Both the position numbers and the translations under genes were made by a program. Of a stretch of DNA of 64,000 nt, positions 17,969 through 25,804 are shown in pieces. Numbering within the stretch: position 1 is the stretch's first letter; the number at the start of each line of letters is the position of its first letter. The stretch is from positions 751,001 through 815,000 of the forward strand of contig JAYKKM010000224.1 in the NCBI GenBank assembly GCA_035772405.1, written 5' to 3'. The notes under the pieces were generated by a model that was not told where the DNA came from, searched no databases, and saw only the letters and a program-made list of their open reading frames with translations. This DNA comes from Chrysogorgia sp. JL179-B06. Lineage: Eukaryota > Cnidaria > Anthozoa > Scleralcyonacea > Chrysogorgiidae.

Positions 17969-18268
17969 ATGACTGACAGTGAGTCCGTACCTATTATAAC
18001 GTCGACAACAAGGACCAAAGACCCTAAGAGAGTAGAGGCAGGCAAACGCTTGGCTGCCATATCTAAAGCAGCTAAAGAGAGGAAGATGAGAGAGAGAGTG
18101 ATAAGTGAGGACGATAGTTTTAACTACGGATACATCATAGGCACTATAGGAGTGATAATAGCCGCTGGTTCACTGTACTACACGATTAGTCAAGACAAAC
18201 AAGTAGTGACTGAAGAGCCTAATACCGTTGTTATAAAACCACCACGTAAACTCGACAGCTTCGATTAA
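17969..18268 (+). CDS. 99-aa basic single-span protein
   Basis: A basic N-terminal half (DPKRVEAGKRLAAISKAAKERK) is followed by one membrane segment (YGYIIGTIGVIIAAGSLYYTI) and an acidic/proline tail. ATATAGTATAG ends exactly at the ATG. The RVxAGKRLAAxSKxAK pattern is one I associate with small Polinton-type proteins. Function unknown; a core or membrane component is possible. Confidence 0.6.
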   Translation: MTDSESVPIITSTTRTKDPKRVEAGKRLAAISKAAKERKMRERVISEDDSFNYGYIIGTIGVIIAAGSLYYTISQDKQVVTEEPNTVVIKPPRKLDSFD

Positions 18269-18285
18269 AACATATCGTATAATAT

Positions 18286-18519
18286 ATGGCATCGATAGAC
18301 AGAAAAGAACTGATGAACGAGCTATACGACGCAGCCCTCGTGACTGCTGGAGCCGTAGCTGTGTCTATGGCATCAAAGAAAGTACTAAAAGAACCGTTAG
18401 GCACCCCTGAATCAGTGAAGGGCACCCTCAAGTTAGCGACTGCTGTAGGCGTTTCAACGCTACTCGTTAAGTGGGCGCAGAGCAAGAAATACTTACCTAT
18501 TGACCCGTTCTCAAAATAA
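18286..18519 (+). CDS. 77-aa hydrophobic protein
   Basis: Small protein with two weakly hydrophobic stretches (AALVTAGAVAVSMA and LKLATAVGVSTLLV) separated by a GTPESVKG turn. GTATAATAT ends at the ATG. It sits 17 bases after the 99-aa gene and 16 before the next, in a tight series of small genes each with its own motif. Function unknown. Confidence 0.6.
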   Translation: MASIDRKELMNELYDAALVTAGAVAVSMASKKVLKEPLGTPESVKGTLKLATAVGVSTLLVKWAQSKKYLPIDPFSK

Positions 18520-18535
18520 CACAGCGTAATATATA

Positions 18536-18952
18536 ATGGCTAGTGCGGTAGCAGGTGGTTTGTTCAACGCCATAGCATTCGCAGGAGCTGGGTTTCTATT
18601 CAGCAAGCTAAACCACACCGGCTACGAGACAGAGATAAAGAGACACAACAAAGCATTGGAGAGTCTTGCGAGAGCGAAAGAAAAGTTCTACGAGAACGAG
18701 ATTCGTCAGAGAGACAAAGTTCAGGAACTAAGACAACAGTTGTCAGATGCTAATGCAGACATAAACGACACGAACCACGCTCTGGATCAACTAAGACAAG
18801 TACTGACGATACAGTATGATGGGAAGACATTTAGTAAAGAGCCTGAGTTATCAGACTACTATAAACCCTCTGACGAGATGAGAGAGTACCAAACGATATT
18901 CGTCGGAGCTGTCGGGTTACCCGTTGGGTACTTGATGTATAGAGTGATCTAA
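18536..18952 (+). CDS. 138-aa coiled-coil protein with terminal hydrophobic segments
   Basis: A hydrophobic N terminus (AIAFAGAGFLF), a long charged coiled coil (residues 30-90), then a conserved DGKTFSKEPELSDYY stretch and a hydrophobic C terminus (VGAVGLPVGYLMYRV). The TAATATATA motif touches the ATG. Its DGKT...LSDYY stretch is shared with the next gene, so the pair arose by duplication. Function unknown. Confidence 0.6.
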   Translation: MASAVAGGLFNAIAFAGAGFLFSKLNHTGYETEIKRHNKALESLARAKEKFYENEIRQRDKVQELRQQLSDANADINDTNHALDQLRQVLTIQYDGKTFSKEPELSDYYKPSDEMREYQTIFVGAVGLPVGYLMYRVI

Positions 18953-18980
18953 ACGTAACTATACATGTAGCACTATAGTT

Positions 18981-19274
18981 ATGAGTGCTAGAACTTTGAA
19001 GGAGATAGCGATGGAAGCAGACGAGAAGCTTAAACATGACGCACTGGAGACAAACACACATAACGTATTGGAGATACTTTTCGAGAACCAGAAGAAACAC
19101 AACGAAGCGTTGATGGTACTCTGTAAGAACCTTATTATCCAGGTAAACGAGACCAAAGAGTTGAGACTACTATTGTCGGACACTCAAGATCGACTAAGAC
19201 AGATTACTACGACACAGCACAACGGGAAGACACTTAGTAGAGATTCCAAGTTATCTAACTATTACTCATTCTAG
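18981..19274 (+). CDS. 97-aa coiled-coil paralogue
   Basis: Helical, charged protein with no membrane segment, ending in NGKTLSRDSKLSNYY, which matches the middle of the preceding 138-aa protein. A weak ACTATAGTT motif precedes the ATG. It looks like a duplicated gene that lost both hydrophobic ends. Function unknown. Confidence 0.55.
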   Translation: MSARTLKEIAMEADEKLKHDALETNTHNVLEILFENQKKHNEALMVLCKNLIIQVNETKELRLLLSDTQDRLRQITTTQHNGKTLSRDSKLSNYYSF

Positions 19275-19331
19275 AGCGACACTTAAGTTACCACACTACA
19301 GTCTAAAGATATATATAGTATAGTAACTTAG

Positions 19332-19958
19332 ATGGTTGACGAACGTACAATGAGAATGTTCTACGCTGGGTATACATTGGATGAGATCGAGACATCAAAA
19401 AAGTGGAGTGGTACTACATTAGGGTACACATTGGATGAGATCAAGAACGGAAGTAGGGACGCGAAACCAAAAAAGTGGAACGACACCACATACTGTCGCG
19501 AGTGTAGTAACCACAGAACCCTAATCGAAGATGGTGTGTTTAGTTGTAACAAGTGTGGAGAGACTACCTACGGACGTGTTAGGAACTTCGTACCCAATAT
19601 TTGGATGTACAAGAAATCGGCTCATAGCTACAGTAAGTGGTTAGGGAGAATGTTGACTGGACTAGTTAACGAGAGTGACATACCAATAGTTGTCAGTGAT
19701 TTTATAGAGATAGTATGGTCTCTTAAAAGAAACAAACTGATTGTCAAGAACATATCGAAATATATTTTCTATGTCATAAGAATATGCTCTAGAAGAGGTA
19801 TAGAGTTGAGAGGTAGTCTTAACGACCTCAAACCTGGTAAGGTCAAGGCACGATTCGAGCGCAACCTGTATAGCGTAGTATACAAGGATCTAGGTTGGGA
19901 TGGGAGAGGAGACCCATACTACAATGAGTGGGTAAATAAAATATATAGTAATATATAA
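19332..19958 (+). CDS. VLTF3-like zinc-ribbon protein (late transcription factor candidate)
   Basis: 208 residues. The N terminus has a short duplication (GYTLDEI twice). A four-cysteine ribbon, CREC at about 55-58 and CNKC at about 74-77, is followed by helices around HSYSKWLGRMLTG and VSDFIEIVWSLK. Ribbon plus an HxxxxWL-type region resembles VLTF3-like late transcription factors of nucleocytoplasmic large DNA viruses. If correct, it could recognise or act with the TATAGTATA promoter motif. The family assignment is tentative. TATATAGTATAG lies just upstream, and the stop overlaps the next start codon. Confidence 0.45.
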   Translation: MVDERTMRMFYAGYTLDEIETSKKWSGTTLGYTLDEIKNGSRDAKPKKWNDTTYCRECSNHRTLIEDGVFSCNKCGETTYGRVRNFVPNIWMYKKSAHSYSKWLGRMLTGLVNESDIPIVVSDFIEIVWSLKRNKLIVKNISKYIFYVIRICSRRGIELRGSLNDLKPGKVKARFERNLYSVVYKDLGWDGRGDPYYNEWVNKIYSNI

Positions 19959-20137
19959 TGGCAAGACCAAGAATTTACGAAACCAAAGAAGAAGCTTTGA
20001 TAGCAGCCAGAGCGCAAACCAAAAAGTGGATGAAAACTCATAAGTGGGTGTGTGAGACATGTGACCAGTCATACCACGTGACCTCTAAATATAAACACAT
20101 CAAGACTAGAAAACATTTGAGAAACCTAAGCAGCTAG
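19958..20137 (+). CDS. 59-aa single zinc-finger protein
   Basis: The ATG overlaps the previous stop (TAATG), and TATATAGTAATATATA precedes it. The N terminus is basic (MARPRIY), then one finger with CETC and spaced histidines (YKHIKTRKH). The stop at 20135-20137 overlaps the converging polymerase gene by four bases. Probably a nucleic-acid-binding accessory protein. Confidence 0.6.
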   Translation: MARPRIYETKEEALIAARAQTKKWMKTHKWVCETCDQSYHVTSKYKHIKTRKHLRNLSS

Positions 20138-23100
20138 TTCCGAACTATTTTGTGATGTCCATACGCATAGCTAGATACACCGTCTGGTCGTATGAATCGC
20201 TTGTCATCAAAGCAGCTCAATGATATCTTATTTATTTCATAGCTTCCTAGTCGGTGGCTCTTGCTTCGAATAGTTTTGATTATGTGAGACATTTGCTCAC
20301 CATTTATCAGGACACTTTTATAGTTGTCATGTCTTATGTTATTTCTCACAACGCTCTTCTTAACACCTTTAGCAGTCTTCCCACCTTTTCCATCCTCTTT
20401 CACGTAACTATACATTTTTGACCTTAAACCAACATACTCGACGATAGGGACTCCAAACGTCTCGTCCTTCATTTTACCAATGGCCTTCTTGTTAGTTGAG
20501 TCGAAGTAGGGAGATGACTTGTCATATCCACTAAAGTCGAACACTTCTTTGTTAGCGTGCATGTCTTTGTACACATTCTCCGTCTCGATCTCGTACATTA
20601 GGCTATCTGTGTCTGTTAATAGCAGTTTGGCTTTGTTGCCATACTTCTTTTTAATGTTATTGTAGTGGAAGTCATATACCAATGTCTTCGACAGGTCTAG
20701 AATACACATACCCACATATGCTGGTCTATCTAGAGTTAGTGTCTCTTTGATCTTGTGAACTGCTACCAAGTTATTGTCAAATATCTTACTGCTCACAAAG
20801 GTTGGTTTTGACGTTAGTTTCTTCAGTTTTTTCTTGTCTGTTACCAACTCCACACTCACACGCTTTCGTAGATTCTCCATAGTCTTTCCAAATACACTAT
20901 TGTTCATAAGTTTGAAAAAGTCTTTCTCAAAGTCATTCTTTGCTTTGGTTCTCTTGTCCGTGTTAAAGTCAATATACTGCTTAAGCCATGGTGACTGATC
21001 GAATTGAAGTACTCTATGTACCTTCTTAACATTCATTCCCAAACTCATATATAATTGTAGGTTTCTATAATGAACTACGTACTTAGTCTTGTCGTTTAGG
21101 TTAGGTACAAGTTTTGCAACCTCTCCTACAGATATCTTAAACTTATCTTGGATTGTCTTACAATAGTTTGACAACATATCACTACTCACTTTCATCCTCT
21201 CAGGAGCTAAAGGATAGTCGTTATGTATATCATGCAAACCCTCTGGATACTCTAAATCAACCTCAAGTATCAACCCTTTGTCTGATTCGTTGCTATACTT
21301 GTCTAGGTCATTCACGTCAAAACCCTCGATCCACTCGAACCCACCAGTCGGCAGATACTGAGACATAGCCCAACCATAAAGGTTATTAGCATCTAGATAT
21401 AATATGTATTTCGATGACTCGCTACTATCGTAGTCCTTCATATATTTGTTATTGGCCTTACCATATCTATGTGTAATACAAGAGACACCACCTCGCATTC
21501 CTTTCTCAATAAACTGAAACATATCAATGTTAGTCATCAACGTTAGTTCCACTCCCGTCATCTTTAGAGCAGCGTCCCACGATAGTCCAGGTGACGTGAA
21601 GTAATGACAAGGATCTAGTTGATAGTACTGCTTACACGTCCTTCTGAAGTTCTCGAACACGTCAGCCAGTAGTAATACATCAGTCTTTAGGTATAGGTCG
21701 TGGTACCCACCCATACTCTCCACACCCATTGTCTCCCACACTTCTTGAGCGTGCTCATAGTCTGTGTCTGACACATGCTCATCGTTTAGGATGCTGTAGA
21801 AACTCTCCTTTGGTGGTAACTCAAGTTCGTTAAACTTGTCGAAACTATCCATATAGTCATATGGGTACACACCTTTTCGTGACACCAACTCTAACTCCTT
21901 ACCTTGAAATAGTTCAGACGTGTACTTGAGACAGTCCTTTGGTAGGTTGTTCACTAGGTCGGCTAGACTAGAGCTCATGAATTGAAAACTATCTAGAAAC
22001 ACTAGATGTTTACCTAACATGAATGCCATATATTTCTCCATATTATTTGGTATGACATTTATTTTCAGACCTATCTTACCTATCTCTTGCATTATGAAGT
22101 GGCTGTCGTACCCTCTTAGATTATGAAATATGACAGGTATCTTATCAGTCAGTCTATAGTTCCTATTACATAACTGATGTGCTGAACCTCTATATTTACC
22201 AGTGACATGACAATGATCTCTAACTCTCACGTCTTTACGCCTATACTCCCCATCACAAATATGACACTTAGTCGCTTCCTTGAAGTTAACCTTATCAGCC
22301 GTGGTCATCACCATGTCCTTATTAAAATGTTCCTTTCTAACTTTCTTGCAGTATTTAACCTCCTCTAACATCTTTTTCATGAACTTCTTAACTGCTTTCT
22401 GACCTCGAAACATCTCTACTGGCTTACTATATTTATCATCGTAACAGCACACTACTTTGTATCCATACCCACAGTCCGTGTGTCTTTGGTACTCGCTAGT
22501 GTACGATCCTGTGAGTGGTGTAACGTTGTCGACCTTCTCTGTGATAGCCTCGAAGTCTGCGTATATTACAAACGGTACTTCTAATTGTTTGTGGTAATTT
22601 ACGTACTCAAGAGTACTATCTTCTTCGACTGGCATCTTGATCGCTTGCTTACCATTAACCACCATACAAACCTCCTTGTGATTCTCTAGAATCTTATTGG
22701 TAGTAAAACACTGAAGACAGTACCTACAGAAACTCTTGCGACATTTATGACTAGACTGACCGTACATAAACCTATCGAAGTCTTTTATGTACACGTAGTG
22801 TCGTTTAACACCATTCGTTATTAGCAGCAGGTCCATACGATCCTCGAACTTCTCCTCAGAAACGTAGATAGGAAACGGTTGCTTGTCCTCATATCCAAAC
22901 ACGCTGATGCTAATATCATTCAGCCTCTCTATCTTTTTGTACTGTTTCGTATCCACTGGAAATCTCACTCCTTCATAATTGACAGAACCTACGTTCTTCT
23001 TGTGCTTCGACACTCTCTGCGGATCCTTTCCCACAGGACATTTGTGTAACACGTGACACCACATGAAACACTTGTCATCTTCGTTCTTTATATTAATCAA

Positions 23101-24270
23101 ACCTTTCGACGCGTTCCTCAACTCCTCTGGTAGCTCAATATAACTCGATCCTTTAAGAGGTTTATACACTACCACGTTAACATAGTGATCACTAACACTG
23201 TCTACAACCCACCCAGACCCTTCTGACAACCACACAGCTATACGATTTACTATCTCCTCACTAGCTTGCTTCGTAGTCCCACTAGTATCAACACTACTAG
23301 TCACTGTCTTGACTACACTGTTGAAGAAGGCTGTTTTAAACACAGACTCTCCGTTACCAATTTGTTTCTCTAGACTTACTTTCAATGTCTCGGAAAACTT
23401 CAAACCTTTCAGTCTCTCTAACTCTTTCTGTAAAGCCAAGCCCACTACTTCTCTAGTCTTGACTAGTTGTTTTAGTGGATCCTTATTGTCGATCACCTCA
23501 ACACTATACGACTTGGTATACCCTTTAAGAGCAACTCTACTTTGTATTACAGTAGGACGTCTCATCTTAGCAATAAGGTTAGTGATTCTCTCATACTCCC
23601 TGTCTGAGACCTCCTGACTTAATCGCGACCTCTCAACATATCGTCTAAGAGCACGTCTAGCCTTTCGAACCTTTCTGACCTCCCTAACTCTGGTAACTCT
23701 ATTAATAACATTCTCTCTAGACACCCTTCTAACAAGGTCCATCCACTCATACCCTAATGCTTTAGCGTCAGCTAGATAGCCAGACATCCTCTTTAGAAAG
23801 CTCATCTTAACATTCGGTATAACTAAGTTACCAAAACCTATAGCAGGACCACGTGCACCACCACTCGATAGTGTACCACCACGAGCGACATTACCATCCA
23901 CAACAGGGTTACGTTTACTCTCAGACATTTTCACACGAGTCGTTTTATTGTTTAATATAGCTAAGTCCTTAGACCCTTCTGGATCATGAACCCCACTCAA
24001 CTCACGACCTGAAATAAAGTTCATATCAGGATCACGTGTAATATCACTTGACATAGTCTTGTCACGAGCAACATCCTCACCCGCGGCGGCCCCACGTCTA
24101 GACATCTCACTCTGTAGCCTACTAGCTGAGACACGTCTCTGACTCCCCAAACCACGCGACACATCGTCTAGTAGTAGTCTCGAAAGTGGGGCTAACGGCG
24201 AACTTTTTCCATTTGAATGTCTCAACTTCTCTGGAGAACCAAGCACTTTCTCCGTTTTTGGATTCCACAT
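20134..24270 (-). CDS. polB: Protein-primed family B DNA polymerase with embedded endonuclease VII-like domain
   Basis: About 1378 residues from the ATG at 24270, inside the right terminal hairpin. A GTG at 24375 would extend it by 35 codons. The basic N-terminal 450 residues are unassigned. Then come a zinc-binding region (CRKSFCRYCLQCF), Exo I (ADFEA, near 22550), an endonuclease VII-like HNH module (CHIC...DHCHVTGKYRG...CN, 22160-22270), Exo II (HNLRGYDSHF) and Exo III (YLKTDVLLLADVF, 21650-21694). Polymerase motifs follow: A DANNLYGW (21370-21393), B NNSVFGK (about 20885-20907) and C DTDS (20602-20613). All catalytic acidic residues are present. Polintons replicate through a terminal protein with this enzyme. 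Confidence 0.95.
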   Translation of the reverse strand: MWNPKTEKVLGSPEKLRHSNGKSSPLAPLSRLLLDDVSRGLGSQRRVSASRLQSEMSRRGAAAGEDVARDKTMSSDITRDPDMNFISGRELSGVHDPEGSKDLAILNNKTTRVKMSESKRNPVVDGNVARGGTLSSGGARGPAIGFGNLVIPNVKMSFLKRMSGYLADAKALGYEWMDLVRRVSRENVINRVTRVREVRKVRKARRALRRYVERSRLSQEVSDREYERITNLIAKMRRPTVIQSRVALKGYTKSYSVEVIDNKDPLKQLVKTREVVGLALQKELERLKGLKFSETLKVSLEKQIGNGESVFKTAFFNSVVKTVTSSVDTSGTTKQASEEIVNRIAVWLSEGSGWVVDSVSDHYVNVVVYKPLKGSSYIELPEELRNASKGLINIKNEDDKCFMWCHVLHKCPVGKDPQRVSKHKKNVGSVNYEGVRFPVDTKQYKKIERLNDISISVFGYEDKQPFPIYVSEEKFEDRMDLLLITNGVKRHYVYIKDFDRFMYGQSSHKCRKSFCRYCLQCFTTNKILENHKEVCMVVNGKQAIKMPVEEDSTLEYVNYHKQLEVPFVIYADFEAITEKVDNVTPLTGSYTSEYQRHTDCGYGYKVVCCYDDKYSKPVEMFRGQKAVKKFMKKMLEEVKYCKKVRKEHFNKDMVMTTADKVNFKEATKCHICDGEYRRKDVRVRDHCHVTGKYRGSAHQLCNRNYRLTDKIPVIFHNLRGYDSHFIMQEIGKIGLKINVIPNNMEKYMAFMLGKHLVFLDSFQFMSSSLADLVNNLPKDCLKYTSELFQGKELELVSRKGVYPYDYMDSFDKFNELELPPKESFYSILNDEHVSDTDYEHAQEVWETMGVESMGGYHDLYLKTDVLLLADVFENFRRTCKQYYQLDPCHYFTSPGLSWDAALKMTGVELTLMTNIDMFQFIEKGMRGGVSCITHRYGKANNKYMKDYDSSESSKYILYLDANNLYGWAMSQYLPTGGFEWIEGFDVNDLDKYSNESDKGLILEVDLEYPEGLHDIHNDYPLAPERMKVSSDMLSNYCKTIQDKFKISVGEVAKLVPNLNDKTKYVVHYRNLQLYMSLGMNVKKVHRVLQFDQSPWLKQYIDFNTDKRTKAKNDFEKDFFKLMNNSVFGKTMENLRKRVSVELVTDKKKLKKLTSKPTFVSSKIFDNNLVAVHKIKETLTLDRPAYVGMCILDLSKTLVYDFHYNNIKKKYGNKAKLLLTDTDSLMYEIETENVYKDMHANKEVFDFSGYDKSSPYFDSTNKKAIGKMKDETFGVPIVEYVGLRSKMYSYVKEDGKGGKTAKGVKKSVVRNNIRHDNYKSVLINGEQMSHIIKTIRSKSHRLGSYEINKISLSCFDDKRFIRPDGVSSYAYGHHKIVRN

Positions 24271-24388
24271 ATTTGCTCGAAAATTATATGTGGAATCCAA
24301 AAACGACAAAGTGCTGCGTTCTCCAGAGAAAAAAGTTGAGACATGAAAAATGGAAAAATGCGCCGGTAGCCCCACTTTCTATACTACT
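24173..24388. repeat. Right terminal hairpin of the nested Polinton
   Basis: A 216-bp imperfect palindrome. The inner arm AGTAGTCTCGAAAGTGGGG pairs with the end CCCCACTTTCTATACTACT. Pairing continues through CTCTGGAGAACC, GGATTCCACATAT and others to a short A/T-rich loop near 24280. It is about 115 bp longer than the left hairpin. The arms agree between ends, but the tips differ. Confidence 0.9.
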
Positions 24389-24394
24389 CATGTA
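24389..24394. repeat. Target-site duplication CATGTA, right copy (nested Polinton)
   Basis: Exact copy of 6727-6732, immediately after the terminus CTATACTACT. Confidence 0.95.
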
Positions 24395-24940
24395 CTATCC
24401 CATTTTAACAACAATGTTGAAAAGGCTTCAAATCTTCTCCACAGTTTGCTTATATCACATGACATTTTGATATGGAATGCTCAACGGGAAATCGTTTACA
24501 ATGGTAGAGTTATACGGAACACAAATATTGTCAATCTGATCGAATATTGTGTATCCGAATACGATACCGACATTCCCAAACCGCCTGGCCTAAACGTTTT
24601 CGTGAGAGGGCTTGCAGAAGTCAAAGTCAATAAGAATCTCATTGAAAATCCTGAAGTACTTGCATTACTGGCACGCGAAGGAACAGAAGATACAGATTCG
24701 GAATATGAAAGCAGCGAAGAGAGAAGCGCCGCGGAGAACTCCGAAGATGACGAGGAAGAAGACGAAGATGACGAGGAAGAAGAAGAAGAAGAGGAAGAAA
24801 CAATCTCGCAATATGACATTGATAAAGATGAGAGTCGATACATTTGTAATTACTGTGAAAGCAAGATGACTGGTGTACATTTAGCTATATGCCCCAAATG
24901 TTTTATGGCAAGACTTTTACAACAATATTCATCAATGTAA
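24389..24940 (+). pseudogene. 3' part of the interrupted acidic zinc-ribbon gene
   Basis: It begins with the right copy of CATGTA and continues the frame of 6676-6732. It encodes a globular domain with WNAQREIVYNGR, a very acidic stretch of about 35 Glu/Asp residues, and a C-terminal CNYC...CPKC zinc ribbon. A hitch-hiking ATG at 24350 inside the nested hairpin opens the same frame, so a chimeric product starting in the hairpin is possible. The uninterrupted gene would have been about 200 codons. It ends 130 bases before the internal inverted repeat with its AATAAA. Confidence 0.7.
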
Positions 24941-25071
24941 ATTATGTGGCTTAGCATCACCTTTGACTATATCACACAATATTGTTTTTTGTACTGCATG
25001 TCCGTATACTATTGTAACAGATGGCACTGGAGATAATATTATGATTGAGCTTAAATCATAACCACTATTTG

Positions 25072-25251
25072 TAACTTGAAATAAAAATCTCATAAACTCA
25101 ATATTGTATACTATTTATTTGATGTGTTTATCGAAATATGTGTGCCCTCTTTTGTCTGTGGAATTGCATGTAACCTTTAATTACGCTTAATGGCTCCCAC
25201 GCTTTTATCTAAGATCAGGTGGACAGGTTATTCAAGCTGCTAAGTTAGTTA
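25072..25251. repeat. Internal inverted repeat with poly(A) region, right copy
   Basis: Inverse of 3788-3970, very similar over the first 140 bases and more diverged beyond. AATAAA at 25079-25084 lies 140 bases after the zinc-ribbon stop codon and should be its polyadenylation signal. Confidence 0.85.
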
Positions 25252-25804
25252 TATATCCTCGTTCTAACTGAATCCCGTACACCAACGCGAGATAATTAGC
25301 GATAATTCGGCCAAATTCATGGATATAATTAGCGATAATTCGGCCAAATTCATGAACATGTATGCAAATCTTAACCTTAACAACGTGAATATACATCATG
25401 ACAACGGCGTCATAAAATAGCCGAGTCATCCAGTTTAACCAAGACGTTTATATTTATATTTTTCAATATGTTTGAGATCTTGAACAGTTCTTCGCACTGT
25501 TTCCCCGAAGTGTTTCTTCATCATAGGAATTGTGTACACTAAAGCGAGATAAGCCATAATACGGCCAAAATTATTAGGGTTCATCTCTTAGCGGTGAAAA
25601 CACAGGTTCAATCGAACACTGAATAGCGTGTACGAACGGGCCAAAAGGCCTTATCGGGCCAAAGAAGGCCAGATAGGGCCTAAACGGGCCTAATACACAC
25701 ACAGAGAGCCACCTAAGTACACGATGGGGTCCCAAAGGTACACGAGACTAGGGCTAGGGATCGTAAAGGTGAAAGAGGCTTAGAGGTAATTACTTCCGTC
25801 CCTT
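25252..25804. other. Noncoding subterminal region of the outer element
   Basis: No gene. A roughly 30-bp unit, ATAATTAGCGATAATTCGG plus CCAAATTCATG, is present twice in tandem (25290-25354), with a degenerate third copy near 25540-25580. It also holds a phased GGCC array, listed separately. Confidence 0.6.
25639..25690. repeat. Helically phased GGCC array
   Basis: GGCC occurs at 25639, 25647, 25657, 25667, 25677 and 25687. The last five are exactly 10 bp apart, with A-rich spacers. Such phasing puts identical palindromic sites on one face of the helix. Confidence 0.8.

Larger units (their letters stand above)
6733..24388. mobile_element. Nested autonomous Polinton/Maverick, 17,656 bp
   Basis: Bounded by 5'-AGTAGTATAG...CTATACTACT-3' with a 6-bp target duplication CATGTA. 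It encodes DNA polymerase B, a chromodomain integrase, an A32-like ATPase and probable major and minor capsid proteins. These are the defining set of Polintons, also described as adintoviruses. A dozen or so accessory genes surround them. All long frames are open and dense, which suggests a recent insertion. No adenovirus-type cysteine protease was recognised. The termini are hairpins rather than simple repeats. Confidence 0.93.

Noticed and set aside
24186..24470. Rightward frame through the terminal hairpin
   Set aside because: It mirrors the polB N terminus because the DNA is palindromic; stop-limited and not an independent gene.
24496..24843. Leftward serine-rich frame
   Set aside because: Antisense of the poly-Glu/Asp stretch of the interrupted zinc-ribbon gene.
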